Shown: one piece after another, positions 44,192 through 56,309 of the stretch
How the letters are laid out: each line of letters opens with the position of its first letter
Numbering within the stretch: the first letter of the stretch is position 1
From: Purshia tridentata
Lineage: Eukaryota; Streptophyta; Magnoliopsida; Rosales; Rosaceae
Length of the DNA: 64,000 nt
Direction of reading: 5' to 3'
Assembly (NCBI GenBank): GCA_003254885.1
Contig: QANT01002755.1
Coordinates: 91,593 to 155,592 of the forward strand
Position numbers and translations under genes: made by a program
The notes under the pieces: model-generated
Databases searched by the model: none
Seen by the model: only the letters and a program-made list of their open reading frames with translations
Told to the model about the DNA's origin: nothing

Positions 44192-46940
44192 TGTAATGAC
44201 CCGTACCTTTTAAATACATTATAATAGGGCCCAACGTTGACTTTTGGTTTTAGTAAGATTTTAGCTTTGACCTTGGGTCCGTTAGGAAGGTCTTGAGCTC
44301 ACGAGTTCATTGACACGCGGCATGGGTTATTTAGAGCCTCGGTTAGAAAGTTAGGAACGTGAGAAGAGACCCAAAGTTGACTTTTTGAATTACCCAAATT
44401 TTAGAGTTGACTTTGACATGGTTACATAGAGCTCGACTCCACGAATTCGTAGACACGTAGCATGCGTCGTTTGGAGCTACGGTTTGAGAAATATGGAGGT
44501 TCAAAATGAGGGGCAAACTTGTAATTTTGAGGAAATGGCATCTAATATTCCAGAAAATTCTGGAATATTCCTCTCTCTCTCTCTATTTCTCTTCCCTCTC
44601 CTTCTCCACGCGCAGATAGCCCCAGCCCAGCCCGTTCTCCTCTTCCTCTCTCCCCTGCGCGACGTCAGCCCCTTTTTCCGGCCACCTGGACCACCGGCAA
44701 CGCCCCCCAGCCGCCGACCAGCAACCCAGCTTCCCTCCCGTCGCCCCCCCAGCTTTCTTTCTCCCTCTTCCGCAATTTCTCTTCCTCTGCGCGCGCGACG
44801 TGCGCGACCGGTGTGACAGCGCAGCACACCTCCGGCTGGCCCAGCCCCCCCCGGCGGCTTCCCAGCTGCCGGCCAGCCACCCCAGTCCTTCTCCTCGCCG
44901 GCTGTCGCTCCCACGCGCAGCAAGGAGCTCGGGAAGCCAGCTGCTCCGCGAGCTTCCTCCGCTGCTTTCGGCTGTTTCCGGCCACGATTGGCCCAGGTTT
45001 TTGGTGAGTTTTCTCCCTCCTTTCATGGGCTTTCATTCCCTTCTAATTTGGTGGTTCAATTTTGAGAAATTGTGGAAGATTGAATTTTGGGGTTTGAGGC
45101 CATTTTTGGGTTTAGCTTGAAATTGAATCAAATTGTTAGGTGTTTTAGGTAATTTTCGTCATTAGGAACATATAATTGAAGTTTGGAATGAAAAATTTGG
45201 GAAATTATTGAGGAAATTGGAAGTTTGATTGTTGGTGCTTATGCCCATTTAGGGATTTCTAGAAATCTAAGGTGTTTACGATGATTTTATGGCAATTGAG
45301 TGTGATTCTCACCCTTAGGAACGATATATTGAGGTTTAGGATAGTTAATTTAAAAGAAAATCGAAGAAATGGTGAGTTTGGGATGAAATTGCGCACTTAG
45401 GGGTTGTCGAAATGACACCTGGACAACCCTCGATCGAGTTGAGTAGTAATGAAGGTTATTGGGAGGAGTTTAACGGGATAAAAATGAGTTAGTAGTGTTG
45501 GGGTTGCGTCAAGAAGGAAAATAAGTGAGTTTAGAATTTAAATTTAGAATTTTGGAGCGTAAGGCCTAGAATGTGCACGTGCTTTACGATAGTAAATTGA
45601 ATAGTATTCTAACGTATTGTCGTTCTCGTGTTAGGCGACGTTTCCGAGCCCAGAGACGATCCAGCCGGAGACCAAAGCTAGGCTATCTTTGTGAGTGGAC
45701 TTCGTTTCCTAAACTTGTTTATGAATCCTTATGAATTTCATGATTTAATTCGTATTTATATTTTGAGTTTTAATTGAGTTTTATTAATTGAAAATATTAT
45801 TTGATTCTTGAGCATGGTTTGAGGATGAATGTTTGGAAATAAATTTGAAGTGTTGGTAACGATTTTTCGTAATGATTTATTCGAGCCATTAGAATTTGGA
45901 AAGGTTATATATTTTTATGGGTGAAAAGGAATATATGGGAAAAGGATTTTCAAACCACCCTTCACAGTACCCTTCAGGTTATTAGATTATATAGGTCTTT
46001 GGGACCCATCACGGCACACACATAGGCTTTGGGCCGTGTGTCGGGATGCCTAGCCCTCTGGGAGTGGCCCTGCGCGCACGTATGGCAGGTATGTTGGCCC
46101 TGCATGTGTATGACAGACCCTGGCTCTGCACATGTATGGCAGGATTATTGGCCCTACATGCGTATGGCAGGTTGTGAGCCCTGCGCATGTACGGCAGGCT
46201 ATTGGCCCTGCATGCGTACGGCAGGTCGTGGGCCCTGCGCATGTACGGCAAGTTCGGTGGGTAACTGTTTGGGTGAATGTTTATTATTATATCAGTTTTA
46301 TAAGAATGTTTCAAAGGATATAAACTTCAGTTTTGGTTTGATGCTTATTAGCTTAATTTGTTTTATTTATTTTCCCAGAAAATCTCAAAGTGGATTTTAA
46401 GTATTGGTTTACTTATCTCGTAAATTTTACGAAATGTTTTAAAACCAGGAGATTTCAAAGAGGATTTGTGAGGTCTTAAAGAAACTTGAAAGTAAAGGAT
46501 TTTTAATGCTTATTTTGATTTATGTCCACTCACTAATTCGTCTCATTAGTTTTATCCTTTGTTGTTGTTTTAAATTTTCCCCCCAGGTTGTAGCGTTGGA
46601 GCGGTCGAGTCAAAGACGTCGAAGCAGTCTAGATAAACCTTTGAAAATTTGTAGGAACTAGTTATTCTTGTAAATTTTATTGCTTTAGTTAAATTGTAGT
46701 ATCGCTCTGAAAATCTAGTTGAAACTTAATTGATTGGTTTTGAAATTTTGGGTCGGAGACCCTTTGGTTGCGGTAGAGGAGCTGTGATGCTTAGAAGTGC
46801 TTTTGCAGGTCTTCGTGAAGAAAGGGTTAGTCCAATTTCAGGGGAGGTTCTGCCGAATTTTCGGTAGAATTTTTCCTTGATATTGGATTCCCGCAGGATC
46901 ACTCCGAGTTCCAGGGTGGAATTCAGGGAGGGTCCTGTCA
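44192..46940 (+). mobile_element. solo LTR, family A, forward orientation
   Basis: A 2,749-bp sequence beginning TGTAATGACCCGTACC and ending GGGTCCTGTCA, with a perfect 5-bp target duplication TATAG (44,187-44,191 and 46,941-46,945). It is the same family as the reverse copy at 39,266-42,064. From about 44,570 to 45,000 it is GC-rich and pyrimidine-rich like a plant 5' leader, ending at TTTTTGGTGAGTTTTC, which resembles a splice donor; then comes AT-rich intron-like DNA. It has no coding capacity. Frames in the GC-rich block are repeat artefacts. Confidence 0.92.
46068..46261 (+). repeat. 27-bp minisatellite in solo LTR A (copy 2)
   Basis: Seven units of 26-30 bases. The best three are exactly 27 bases and alternate between a CCCTGCGCATGTACGGCAGG and a CCCTGCATGCGTACGGCAGG version. 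Not a CRISPR array: there are no unique spacers, and the whole unit repeats. Confidence 0.92.
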
Positions 46941-46945
46941 TATAG

Positions 46946-48164
46946 GATCCCACATTTGGAAGGGGCTTATATATATGCTAAAAACATATATTCAGAGAAT
47001 AAGAGAGAATGCAATAGAGAAGTGGAAAATTTAGAGTGTACATTTCATTCACATAAGGCCTCTATTTATAGGCTCTTGGATGACCAAGGATAAGCCTTTA
47101 AGGTCTAGTATTTTACATTGAATTTGACTCCTCTCAATTATCTATACAATTTGCTCTAGATAAATACAAAAGATAAATAATAAACAAGATAATGGATAAC
47201 AACATATTTATGATATTTACAGCACTCCTTGGATATCCATTGAATGTACCTCATTAAAAACCTTACTAGCCAAAACCCTATGGGCAAAAGACTAGCAAAG
47301 GAAATTAGTACAATCTCTATGTGTTTCTAACATATATGGAGAGCACGCAACGGTGCCTCATTAAAACCTTGTCAGGAAAAACCAATATTATAAAAATCTC
47401 AGACGAAGGGAAAAAAAATACAATGTGATCACTCTATTTAATGGGATGCTCATCCTTATGCTGATATAAGTTCTTTAATCAATGAATGTTGCCTCGTTAA
47501 AACCAAAGTGAATGGAAAATAGTACAACAATTTGCAAGATCATTGATATAACAATGAATGTGCTTAATGCTACCTCGTTAAAATCTTGCTAGAAAAACTC
47601 GGTGGGACAAAAAACCTAGTCAAAGGAAAAAGAGTACAACATACAAAATGGCTAGATGCTCCCCCTGATAACAACAAGCTTTAACTTCACTGGCTAAATA
47701 ATCCGGCAAATAATGATATCTCATATGCTATCTTCTAAAGAGTGAAGTTTGACAATGCTTGTATGAACATGGTTTATAGACTATCAAGGGATATATACTT
47801 GTCATATATGACACAACCAACAATCATATATTTGGTCTACTGCATTGTGCTAAATTGAATAAAGCATCAATTACACGAAGATATGGTGCTTATGAACCAT
47901 AAATCTTTCCTCCATTTACCAATAGACCGAACAGCCCTTGGGCATAAGAAATTCACTAGTACAGCACTCGATCTGCTACTCAAGACTCTATTTTCATTTC
48001 CCAAGGTCATTTATTACAAATCCAATATTCAAGAATTCAATAATCTTCTGAGCTCTTCAGGAGCCTCAATTAATTCATAACTACTTTTAAGAGTTTGAAT
48101 ATGTTGCAACATTTTCCAAATTCAAGTTCTAATCAAAGTACTCAATGAGGCAAATTTGACCATA
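46946..48164 (-). mobile_element. decayed Ty1/copia retrotransposon 3' end
   Basis: On the minus strand, a degenerate tail of coding text that can be read as TKALSNFTL..KIAYEI (near 47,740) resembles the end of copia RNase H (TKALP..TF.KLV..IG). It is followed by a polypurine tract AGGGGGAGC (about 47,660-47,668) and then sequence starting TGTATGTTGTAC with three or four degenerate repeats of TTTTAACGAGG and TTTTTCCTTTG words (47,250-47,640), typical of the 3' untranslated region and LTR of plant copia elements. The upstream part continues across the solo LTR at 62,272-62,475. The right LTR end is not resolved. Confidence 0.55.
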
Positions 48165-48586
48165 ATATATGTGAGACCTTGAAATTTTATTAAATTTTAT
48201 TTGGGTTTAATTTCAAAGTCTTCTGGAATTGATTTGAAAAGGAATTGATTTTAGGTTAATTTTAAATTTCGTTTTAAAATTAGTTTGACCTAAAAGTTGA
48301 CTTTTTGTTCTAATGAGCCTTTGGCTTTGACTTTGGACTCGTTAGAAAGTTCTCGAGCTCACGAGTATGTAGACATGAAGCATGCGTCAATTGAAGTTAC
48401 CGTTTGAGAGTTACAGATGTGTGAAGTAAGGGGCAAACTTGTAATTTTACAAATTTTAGTTTAAATACCCAAAATTTAGAAATTTTCATTTCTCTCCCTC
48501 AACCGTGCTCTCTCTTCTCTCTCCTGGACTCTCACTGCCCACAACTGGAGCTTCTTGCTCCTGCCACATCCGACTACACCAGGCGG

Positions 48587-48990
48587 CACTACAAGAAAAA
48601 AGAGTTTGGGTGACGAACACAATTTCGTCACCTTAGATCCAATGGTTTGGGCAACGAACAAATTCGTTGCTTAAAGTAGATTGGGGTGGCGGACCCCAAA
48701 AAGCGTCTCCCAAAGTCAATTTTGGCCGATGAAATATACACGTTGTCCAAAAAAGATCAGACTTGAAGTTTGGGCGACGGCTTAAAAATTTCATCACCCA
48801 AACCATTTGGGGCGACGAATGAATTTCGGGCGACGACAGTGTTTTGGTCGCCCAAATATTTTGGGGCGACAAAATAACCTAGTTCATCGCCCAAAGTTTT
48901 GACAAACTAAAGCATTTGTGAAGGAAATTGGGCGACGGACTTTAAGGTTTGGGCGACGGAAATGGTTCGTTGCCCAAAGTCCAAAACTTA
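48587..48990 (+). repeat. left terminal and subterminal motif array of the CACTA element
   Basis: At least ten copies of a TTTGGGCGACGAA-like word or its complement TTCGTCGCCCAAA in 400 bases, with variants such as GGGTGACGAA. In En/Spm such subterminal repeats bind TnpA and are needed for transposition. Confidence 0.85.
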
Positions 48991-50539
48991 AAATCCTCCA
49001 AGTTTCTTCTTTCTTTCCCACTAGAGTCTTCTTCTTCCTCTAGCCGCCGCCGCTCCACCTTCTTTCTACAAATCTCTCCACCTGCCCTCTCTCCCTCTTT
49101 CTCCACCTACCCTCTCTCCCTCTTTCTTTGCATACCCCCTCTCTCCAACACGAAACCCATCCCTCCCTCCTCCCTCCCTCACCCGAAACCCATCCCTTCC
49201 CTCTTCCCTCCCTCACCAGAAAGGCCACCCCCAACCGCTCCCCAACCGCCCCTCAGCCCCTCAGCCCCCCAGCTCGTGAAATCCCCCCCACCCACCAGAT
49301 CTCTTCTCTCTCCCTCTCTCTCGGTGGGTTTTTGAATTTTATTTTATTTTTTGATTTTCTGTTTTTTTTTTTGGTTTATTTTGTGATTTTCTGACTCTTT
49401 TTTGTTTATTTTCGAATTTTCTAACCTTTTTTGTTTATTTTGGAATTTTTTTATTTTGGTTTTATTGTTTTTTTATTTTTTGCTTTTGTTTTATTTGGGT
49501 TGTATTGTTAAAGTCTGAGTATTGGATTAATTTATTTTATTTTGGTAATTTATGTTTGCAGGAACTTGGAACTGTGAACAGTTGATTCGGAGGATTCTGT
49601 ACTTTTAAGGTAAATTGTTTAATTTTAAAATATTATTGTGAATTTATTAGTTAGTTTGTATATATGTATGTTTAAAATAATTAGTTAAGTTGTATATTGT
49701 TAAGTCTAATATCTATTAGTTAGTTAATTTGTATACCTTAAAACCTAATTATTAAAATGTTTAAATTAAGTAAATTTCACATAGGTAGGTAGCTAATTTA
49801 TTTGTATGATTTTGGTTGTAAAATTTATTATTTAGTTTGTATGTTGGTATATTAGAATTAATTGTGAAATTTATGTTAATTAAGAAATGCATATTAATTA
49901 GGTTACGTTGTTGAATTAGCTATTTATTAATTTGTATGTTTTTAATTATAAATTTTATTATTTAGTTTGTATATTGGTATATTAGAAATAATTGTGAGAT
50001 ATAGGTTAATTATTAAATGCATATTAGTTAGGGTATATTGTTAAACTTAAATTTTATTTTATTCGTTGTCTTTTTATATTTATATTGAATTGCTTGTGTG
50101 AAGTTATCAATGGATAACTTTGTATATTGTTCCGTCATTAATTTATAAACCTTAATTCCCGTTTGAGAGTTTATTGGTATTGCTTGTGAGCAATGGTGCT
50201 TGGCGCACCAATAGACTCTTAAATTGTCCCATTTTTAGACAGTTTGTGAGTGCACATTGTGGGTGGTGTGGTTTGCAGCTCGAGCAACGTGTTTCAATCT
50301 TGGGATATTTGGTAGCATCACCTAATGTTCTTCGAGTGCATACTAGATATGAGTTCTCAATATCTATGTCGTGCACTTGGAGAACTGCAGGGAGATGCTA
50401 CTGAAATTATCCCAATTGAAACACGTTGTAAGAGCTGCAAACCACCCATACACATTGTGCACTCTCGATTGGGATAGGACCCTTACCGGAGGCATAAGAA
50501 GATCGATGATCATTTACTCATGTTGCTTTGAAACAGTCA
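48991..50539 (+). other. CACTA 5' leader and AT-rich intron-like DNA
   Basis: A pyrimidine-rich leader (48,995-49,320) with TCTCTCGGTGGGTTTTTG, which resembles a splice donor, followed by T-rich DNA up to a TTTGCAG acceptor-like site at about 49,560. A short exon-like piece then ends AAGGTAAATTG (49,609). A weak frame at 50,174-50,404 has no domain. This looks like the untranslated 5' exons of the TnpD gene. Confidence 0.45.
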
Positions 50540-53500
50540 TTATGGATCTGCAGTGGATACAGAATCCGAATCGTATCAGTGCACAATATTTTGCTAGGAT
50601 CGACTCGTTTATTGAAGCTGCAACGAGGTGTGTGAATGTTAATAATCAGACAAGGTGTCCATGTCGGAATTGCAACATGTCGGAATTGCAACAACTATCT
50701 CTAGAAGACCCTGGAGGAAGTTAGATATCGCTTAGTCAGACATGGGATGACATACAGTTATACGACATGGGACAATTACAATGCTTATTGGTCACAATGA
50801 TGACCAAGTTATGGTATAATAGACAATGCATATTCGCATGCGTCGATTGCACACGACCAATCAATTGTTAATAAGGGTAACGGTGAAAATCAGAACGAAG
50901 ATGACGATTCTCCCAGTGAAGACTTTGAGAATTACGAGAGATTGTTGAATGAAGCCAAGCGAGAATTGTACCCTACGTACAAGCATTGTAACTGTGGGCC
51001 ACTTATATCGCTGTTGAATGTCGTCGTAGAGTTGATGCATTGTAATGTGACGTTTGGTGATTCGAATCGGAGTTATAATCATTTGAAGGGGATTCTGAAA
51101 TAGATGCTTCCACATGATTTATCTCTTACCTGAAACTCATTATCAATCGAAGAATGTGTTGAAAGGGCTCGAGTTGGTTGGGGTATGAAAAAATCCATGC
51201 TTGAAAGCATGATTGTGCTCTGTTTTACAAAGAACACGACGGGAAGGATAAATGCCCAGTGTGCAGTGAGCCGAGATATCAGAGCAGTTCTAAGAATAGG
51301 AAAAAGAAGATTTCACAGAAGGTGTTGCATTATTTTCCACTGAAGCCAAGACTACAACGGTTATACATGTCGTCGCACATGGCCAGTGACATGAGATGGC
51401 ACAAAGATAAGCGGGAGGAGAATGATGATGTGATGAGACATCTCGCTGACGGAAGCGCATGGAAGGCGTTTGACAACATGTGTCCCGAGTTTGCAGCAGA
51501 ACCACAAAATGTGAGATTGGGGACTTGCCACCAATGGATTTAATCCATATGGGAACATGAGCACATCTCATAGCACTTGGCCGGTGTTTGTGGTTCCTTA
51601 CAATTTGCCTTTCTGGCGGTGCATGAAGAAGGAATTTACAATGATGACTCTATTAATTCTTGGGCTGCAATCCCCCAGAAATGAGATAGATGTTTATTTG
51701 CGGCCAATAGTTGACGAATTAAAAAACCTGTGGCAAAATGGTGTGCGCACTTTTGATAAGTTGACTGGTCCAATGTTCACAATGCGTGCAGCAATTATGT
51801 GGACAATTAATGATTTTCCAGCTTATGGGAAGCTGTCAGGCTGGAGCACTAAAGGTAACATGGCATGTCTTGTATGCAGGACACCTGTTCAGCTTGGCAC
51901 GGTGGGAAGGTTTGCTATATGGGCCATCGGCAATGGTTACGTTGGGATCATCCCTAGCGCAATATCTAGAAGGCTTTTGACGGGAAAAAAGAAAAGAGTG
52001 CCCAACCTCGCGAATTATTAGGCGAGGACATATTGAGGCAATTAAACTCCCTACAGTTTGGTCAAATTGGCAAACACCCTGATAATAGAGAGTGGAATCT
52101 GCCAAGGTCACTGGCACATCTGAATTGGACGAACAAGTCGATATTCTTCGAGTTGGAGTACTGGTGTGATGCATAATCAGGCACAATCTTGATGTGATGC
52201 ACATTGAGAAGAATGTGTGTGAAAGTTTGATGGGGGCCATCCTGGGCATCGATGGGAAAACGAAGGATACTATCAAGGCTCGAGTAGGTTTGCAAGAAAT
52301 AAGTATTAGAAAACACTGGTGGTTACAGAAGCAGGGTGACAAGTATGTAAAGAAGCATCCATTTTACACAATGAAGCCTGGGCCAAAGAAAGAATTCTTA
52401 AAGTTTCTTTCATCTGTCAAATTTCTAGATGGGTACGCTGCCAACATCTCACGGAGCATGAAAATCAACCAAGGCAAGATTTTGGGATTCAAGAGTCATG
52501 ATTGCCATGTGTTATTATAGCGGCTTCTTACCAAAAGATGTGGTGGATCAGATTATAATGTTGTCGAGATTCTTTCGGTAAATTTGTGCCAAAAACGTAC
52601 ATGTGTCAAACGTGGACGCATTGAAAGATGAGGTTGTGCACATCTTATGCATGCCCAAACAAATATTTCCTCCCGCATTCTTTGACGTAATGATCCACTT
52701 ACTAATATATTTATTGGCAGAGGCAGCTCTAGCTAGGCCAGTCAACTATCGATGGATGTACCCGATCAAAAGGTAATAGTTTATAAACCTTTGTCCTAAG
52801 TTTCTTCCTTTTTTTGTTCCTCACTATGTACTTCTAATTTTCAAAATGCTAGGCACTTACAAAAGGTACGTGCGGAACAAGACACGCCTTGAGGGCTCTA
52901 TAGCGGAGGCTTACATTTCAAACAAGTCTCTGACTTATTGTGCAATGTATCTCAGTCATGTTGAGACCGTATTCAATCAGCTCCCATGCAATGACGACGG
53001 TGGTGAACGAGACGTGTCACTTTCTGTTTTTTCTCAAACTACGGGACCGTTTGGCAAAGCCCATGCATGTGAATTCTCAGAAGCCGACATGCATTGGTTC
53101 ATACTACACAACCATAAAGAAGTTGTGCCATTTCTCGAGGAGTGTGAGGATGAAATGAAATGCCTTTATCCTTCAGAATATGAGAAAAAATATAAAGAAT
53201 TGTTTCCAGCAAGGTTCAAGGAACGTGTAAGTAATTATAATTCGAATTTGATTTTGAGTGAATGATTGTTTGTGATGGTCTTCATAACAAAAATAATTAA
53301 ATTATCCTTTAATAGATGCAATAGTTGGGGTAGGATAACTCGAGGTTGTACAACGACGAGTTAATGAAATTGGCTTTGAGGGTCGTCCATGTTGAAACCT
53401 ATTCCGGGTGTATTGTGAATTGAGTTAGATTTTTGGCTGAAGGTTGAGATGATAAGTTGACAACCCAAAATAGTAGGGTTTATGTGCTGGGAAATTTGGA

Positions 53501-54092
53501 TGACACTGAATCAAACTTCTACGGCAAGCTCACGAGTGTTCATCAAGTGTTGTACAGAGATTGCTTGGAAGCGATGTTGTTCAAGTGTTATTGGTTTGAT
53601 ATCGACCTATCTAAAAATGGTAGTATTAAATGAGATTACGACTTATTATCTATGAACACTATCACTCGGTGGTTAGAGGATGATCCTTATATTTTCGCCA
53701 TTATGGCAAAACCAGTATTTTATCTGGATGATCCGAAGGTAGGTGGGGATTTGAAAGTAGCTCAAATGATTCAACTTCGAAATATATGGGATGTTCCAGA
53801 GAAGGAAGATGAGGATGACGGAGCGTATCAAAAAGATTCATCTTCAAACTTATCCAATCAATTAACCAGTGCCCACAATCCGGACGTTATCATACAACAA
53901 GTCAAGATAGCAGACGTGCTTGCAATTGAGATTGATGCCATATCAATTGATTTGAAGCATCTTCCTCGAATTGACCCTCCTAGCTTCATCGCTGACGACG
54001 ATGATGATCTCGAGGATGATATTGATGATGATGACGGTGACAATAATGACGGGGATGCTATCGATGGTATTGATGATGATTATGTAGCTTAG
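50540..54092 (+). pseudogene. TnpD-like (tnp2) transposase, broken
   Basis: The catalytic protein of CACTA elements, in pieces. A transposase-associated domain (50,540-50,720: MDLQWIQNPNRIS, RCPCRNC) is followed by tnp2 core text: CPVCSEPRYQ, KKISQKVLHYFPLKPRLQRLY, DMRWHKDKR, then after a frame change near 51,535 NGFNPYGNMS, VVPYNLPFW, DVYLRPIVDELKNLW, MWTINDFPAYGKLSGWSTKG, and MHIEKNVCESLMG (about 52,195). Next come a DUF4218-type block (about 52,550-53,265: MYPIKR, LGTYKRYVRNKTRLEGSIAEAY) and a DUF4216-type block (53,480-54,092: FYGKL, YWFDI, DDPYIFAIMAKPVFYLDD) with an acidic Asp-rich tail. Stops or shifts occur near 51,115, 51,540, 52,020, 52,518 and 53,633. Some breaks may be introns, e.g. 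around 52,775-52,850. Confidence 0.88.
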
Positions 54093-54223
54093 TGATTATG
54101 ATTACATAGCTTAGTTAGTCATTACTTTGCATTTGATGGTTTGTAAAATTGTCTTTTTTGTTAATGGTAAGATATCTATGAATGGTGTGGTTAACTAATA
54201 TTCTAATTTATTTTGATTTGCAG

Positions 54224-55950
54224 ATGTCTCCATTAACGAGATTTTGGAAAGCTAAGGGGAGCGGCATCATTGCATCTTCCTCATCGGAGCCCTCATCCTC
54301 CTGCTCTGATGCCCGAGCGTTATCCACTCCCATACCCCCCATTGATCTGGGCATGAATGAGGGCGGTGCCGCTCCAGCCCTCACCCCCCAGCCCAACCCA
54401 ACTAGCTAGACCCCCACCCCACTCAGTGTGCGCGTGCCCCACCAAATGATAGGGGTCGCTTCTTTCTCGCCAGTCTCCTCCAGCTCCTCCAGCTCTTCAG
54501 CCACCTGGGGCCCAAGCCGAGTGCTTAAGCAGGCGAGGATCACCCAGGTTAGTGGTAGGATGCCGATCCGTTGCGATCCCCTTATGAGGTGATTGTACAG
54601 ATAAACTGCCCCATGCTAGCCTCCATCTGGAAGAAGCTTGATCAGTAGGTCAAGCAGAATGTGTATGGGTTGTTGTCGGTGAAAATGATGTATAATAAGT
54701 CAATGATTGATTATTTTGATCGTTCCTAACATTTTCATGTTTATTTTTCGCAAAGTAACTACGATATCAGTTGGGAGGATTCCGACACGGCATCTTATGT
54801 GGAGATACTGTTCGTGAAGGCGTACAAACAGTTCAAGTACGACCTACACCAGGTGTTCAATGCCTTTTCATCGCCCGAACAGGCATTGGCCAAACCCCCT
54901 AAGGAGATGTTGGCTCGACCAGATCAGTGGCAGTGGTTGTGCAGCTATTTCGTAGATCCGACCTATATGCACGTTTTATATTATTAAATTAATTATTTTG
55001 TAAATTTTTTGTTATTAAATTCCATAAGTTTATATTTAGTAACACAATTGCAATTTGTCCTCTTATTTGACAGAAAAATTCTGCTGCCAACAAGGGGAAT
55101 CGCAAAGCCTCTGGAAAGATGGAGCATTATAGTGGCGTGAAACCCTTTCCATACAGGATGCAGGAGTAACAGCAGGTTAGACATCATTGAATTTAATTAG
55201 TTGGATAAATATATTATTTAGCTTGTTAATTTGTTGGGTATTTGATAATAATGTTTTATTTTTAGGGCGGATTGCAGTTCCCTGAAATTGACAACTATGG
55301 CGAAGTGTATGTCCGATCGGGACGTGACACCCCAAGGCTAAACATTTTAGTTTTAAATTTTTTAACTTTAGTGTCAAATTGTTATTTCATTAAGTATATA
55401 TACATAAACTTCATTTCCTAATTATTAGCTTGCCTCTGTCTTAATTTAAAGGATGCTATGCTAGCCGAGAAGGCCAGGTACCTCGAGGAGTTGGCAAGGG
55501 CTAGGGAGCTCCCTTCAGACACTCCATTGGAGTCCATCGTATCGGAGCCCGATGCCAGACTCAGTATCATGTCGAGTACCCTAGGTCTTAGGTGAGGCCG
55601 GGAGGTTAGGGGCTACGGGTGGGGTACATTCTGGGAGTTGAAAGGCAGGTCGGCTTCTAGTCAGCATTCTGAGGAGATGGCATCTTTGTCGTAGTAGGTG
55701 CAAAAGTTGTCGGCCCAGTTACTGGCATCATAAGCCGAGCAACAGCTTCAGATGGAGGAGAATGAGCGACGTCTGAGGGAAAACCATGCGCGTCTGAAGG
55801 AGGAGCAAGAGCTTATGAGGGCAGAGCATGAATGGCGTCTGAGGGAGAAGCAGGAGTTGCAAGTAAAGCTCGTGCATGATTTGACAGCGCAGGTGGAACA
55901 GGCAATGCAACTTCAGAGGGAGAGGATCATGTAGGAGTTCCAAAGGCAAT
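54224..55950 (+). pseudogene. TnpA-like (Ptta/En/Spm, transposase_24 type) protein, broken
   Basis: A second CACTA gene downstream of TnpD on the same strand. It starts MSPLTRFWKAKG and is rich in Ser and Pro to 54,409, where a stop interrupts. Later exon-like pieces: DSDTASYVEILFVKAYKQFKY and QWQWLCSYFVD (54,780-54,987); KNSAANKGNRKAS (about 55,075), the family's conserved block; FPEIDNYGEVYVR (about 55,275); then AEKARYLEEL and a strongly charged coiled coil (QMEENERRLRENHARLKEEQ, 55,740-55,930). Plant transposase_24 proteins have this layout and bind the subterminal repeats. Introns between the pieces are likely, but several stops are true lesions. Confidence 0.75.
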
Positions 55951-56144
55951 AGTGCCCTACCCTATCACCACCTCCCCCTTCTGACGATGATGTAGTATGG
56001 TATTAGTGTACCTTGATCATTAGAGTCTTGATGTGTTCTAGTTTGTAGTACATGTATATAGATATATTATGGATTATGGATTATGGATTGTGGATTTGTA
56101 TTATTTTCATATTTGTTGTGCTTCATATTTTATTTTCAATTAGC

Positions 56145-56262
56145 TATGGGCATGGATGAACATAATTATATGATAATAATAACAATGACTATAATAATAT
56201 TTACAATAATAATAATAATACTCATAATACTCATAATAATAATATCAAATATAGGTAATGGA
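56145..56262. repeat. ATA/ATT-rich microsatellite
   Basis: Imperfect ATA/TAA triplet repeats just downstream of the TnpA-like gene. Confidence 0.8.
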
Positions 56263-56309
56263 AGACGAAAGTACGAATAATATTAGAATTTATACTTTTT
56301 TAAAAAATA

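Noticed and set aside
44484-45120. Several overlapping open frames of 100-147 codons
   Set aside because: Same reason: low-complexity leader of the forward solo LTR.
46068-46261. CRISPR-like array
   Set aside because: Units repeat as a whole without unique spacers, the genome is a plant nucleus, and the array is inside an LTR.
39266-46940. The two 2.8-kb repeats as the LTR pair of one retrotransposon
   Set aside because: They are in opposite orientation and each has its own target duplication; the DNA between them is pararetrovirus.
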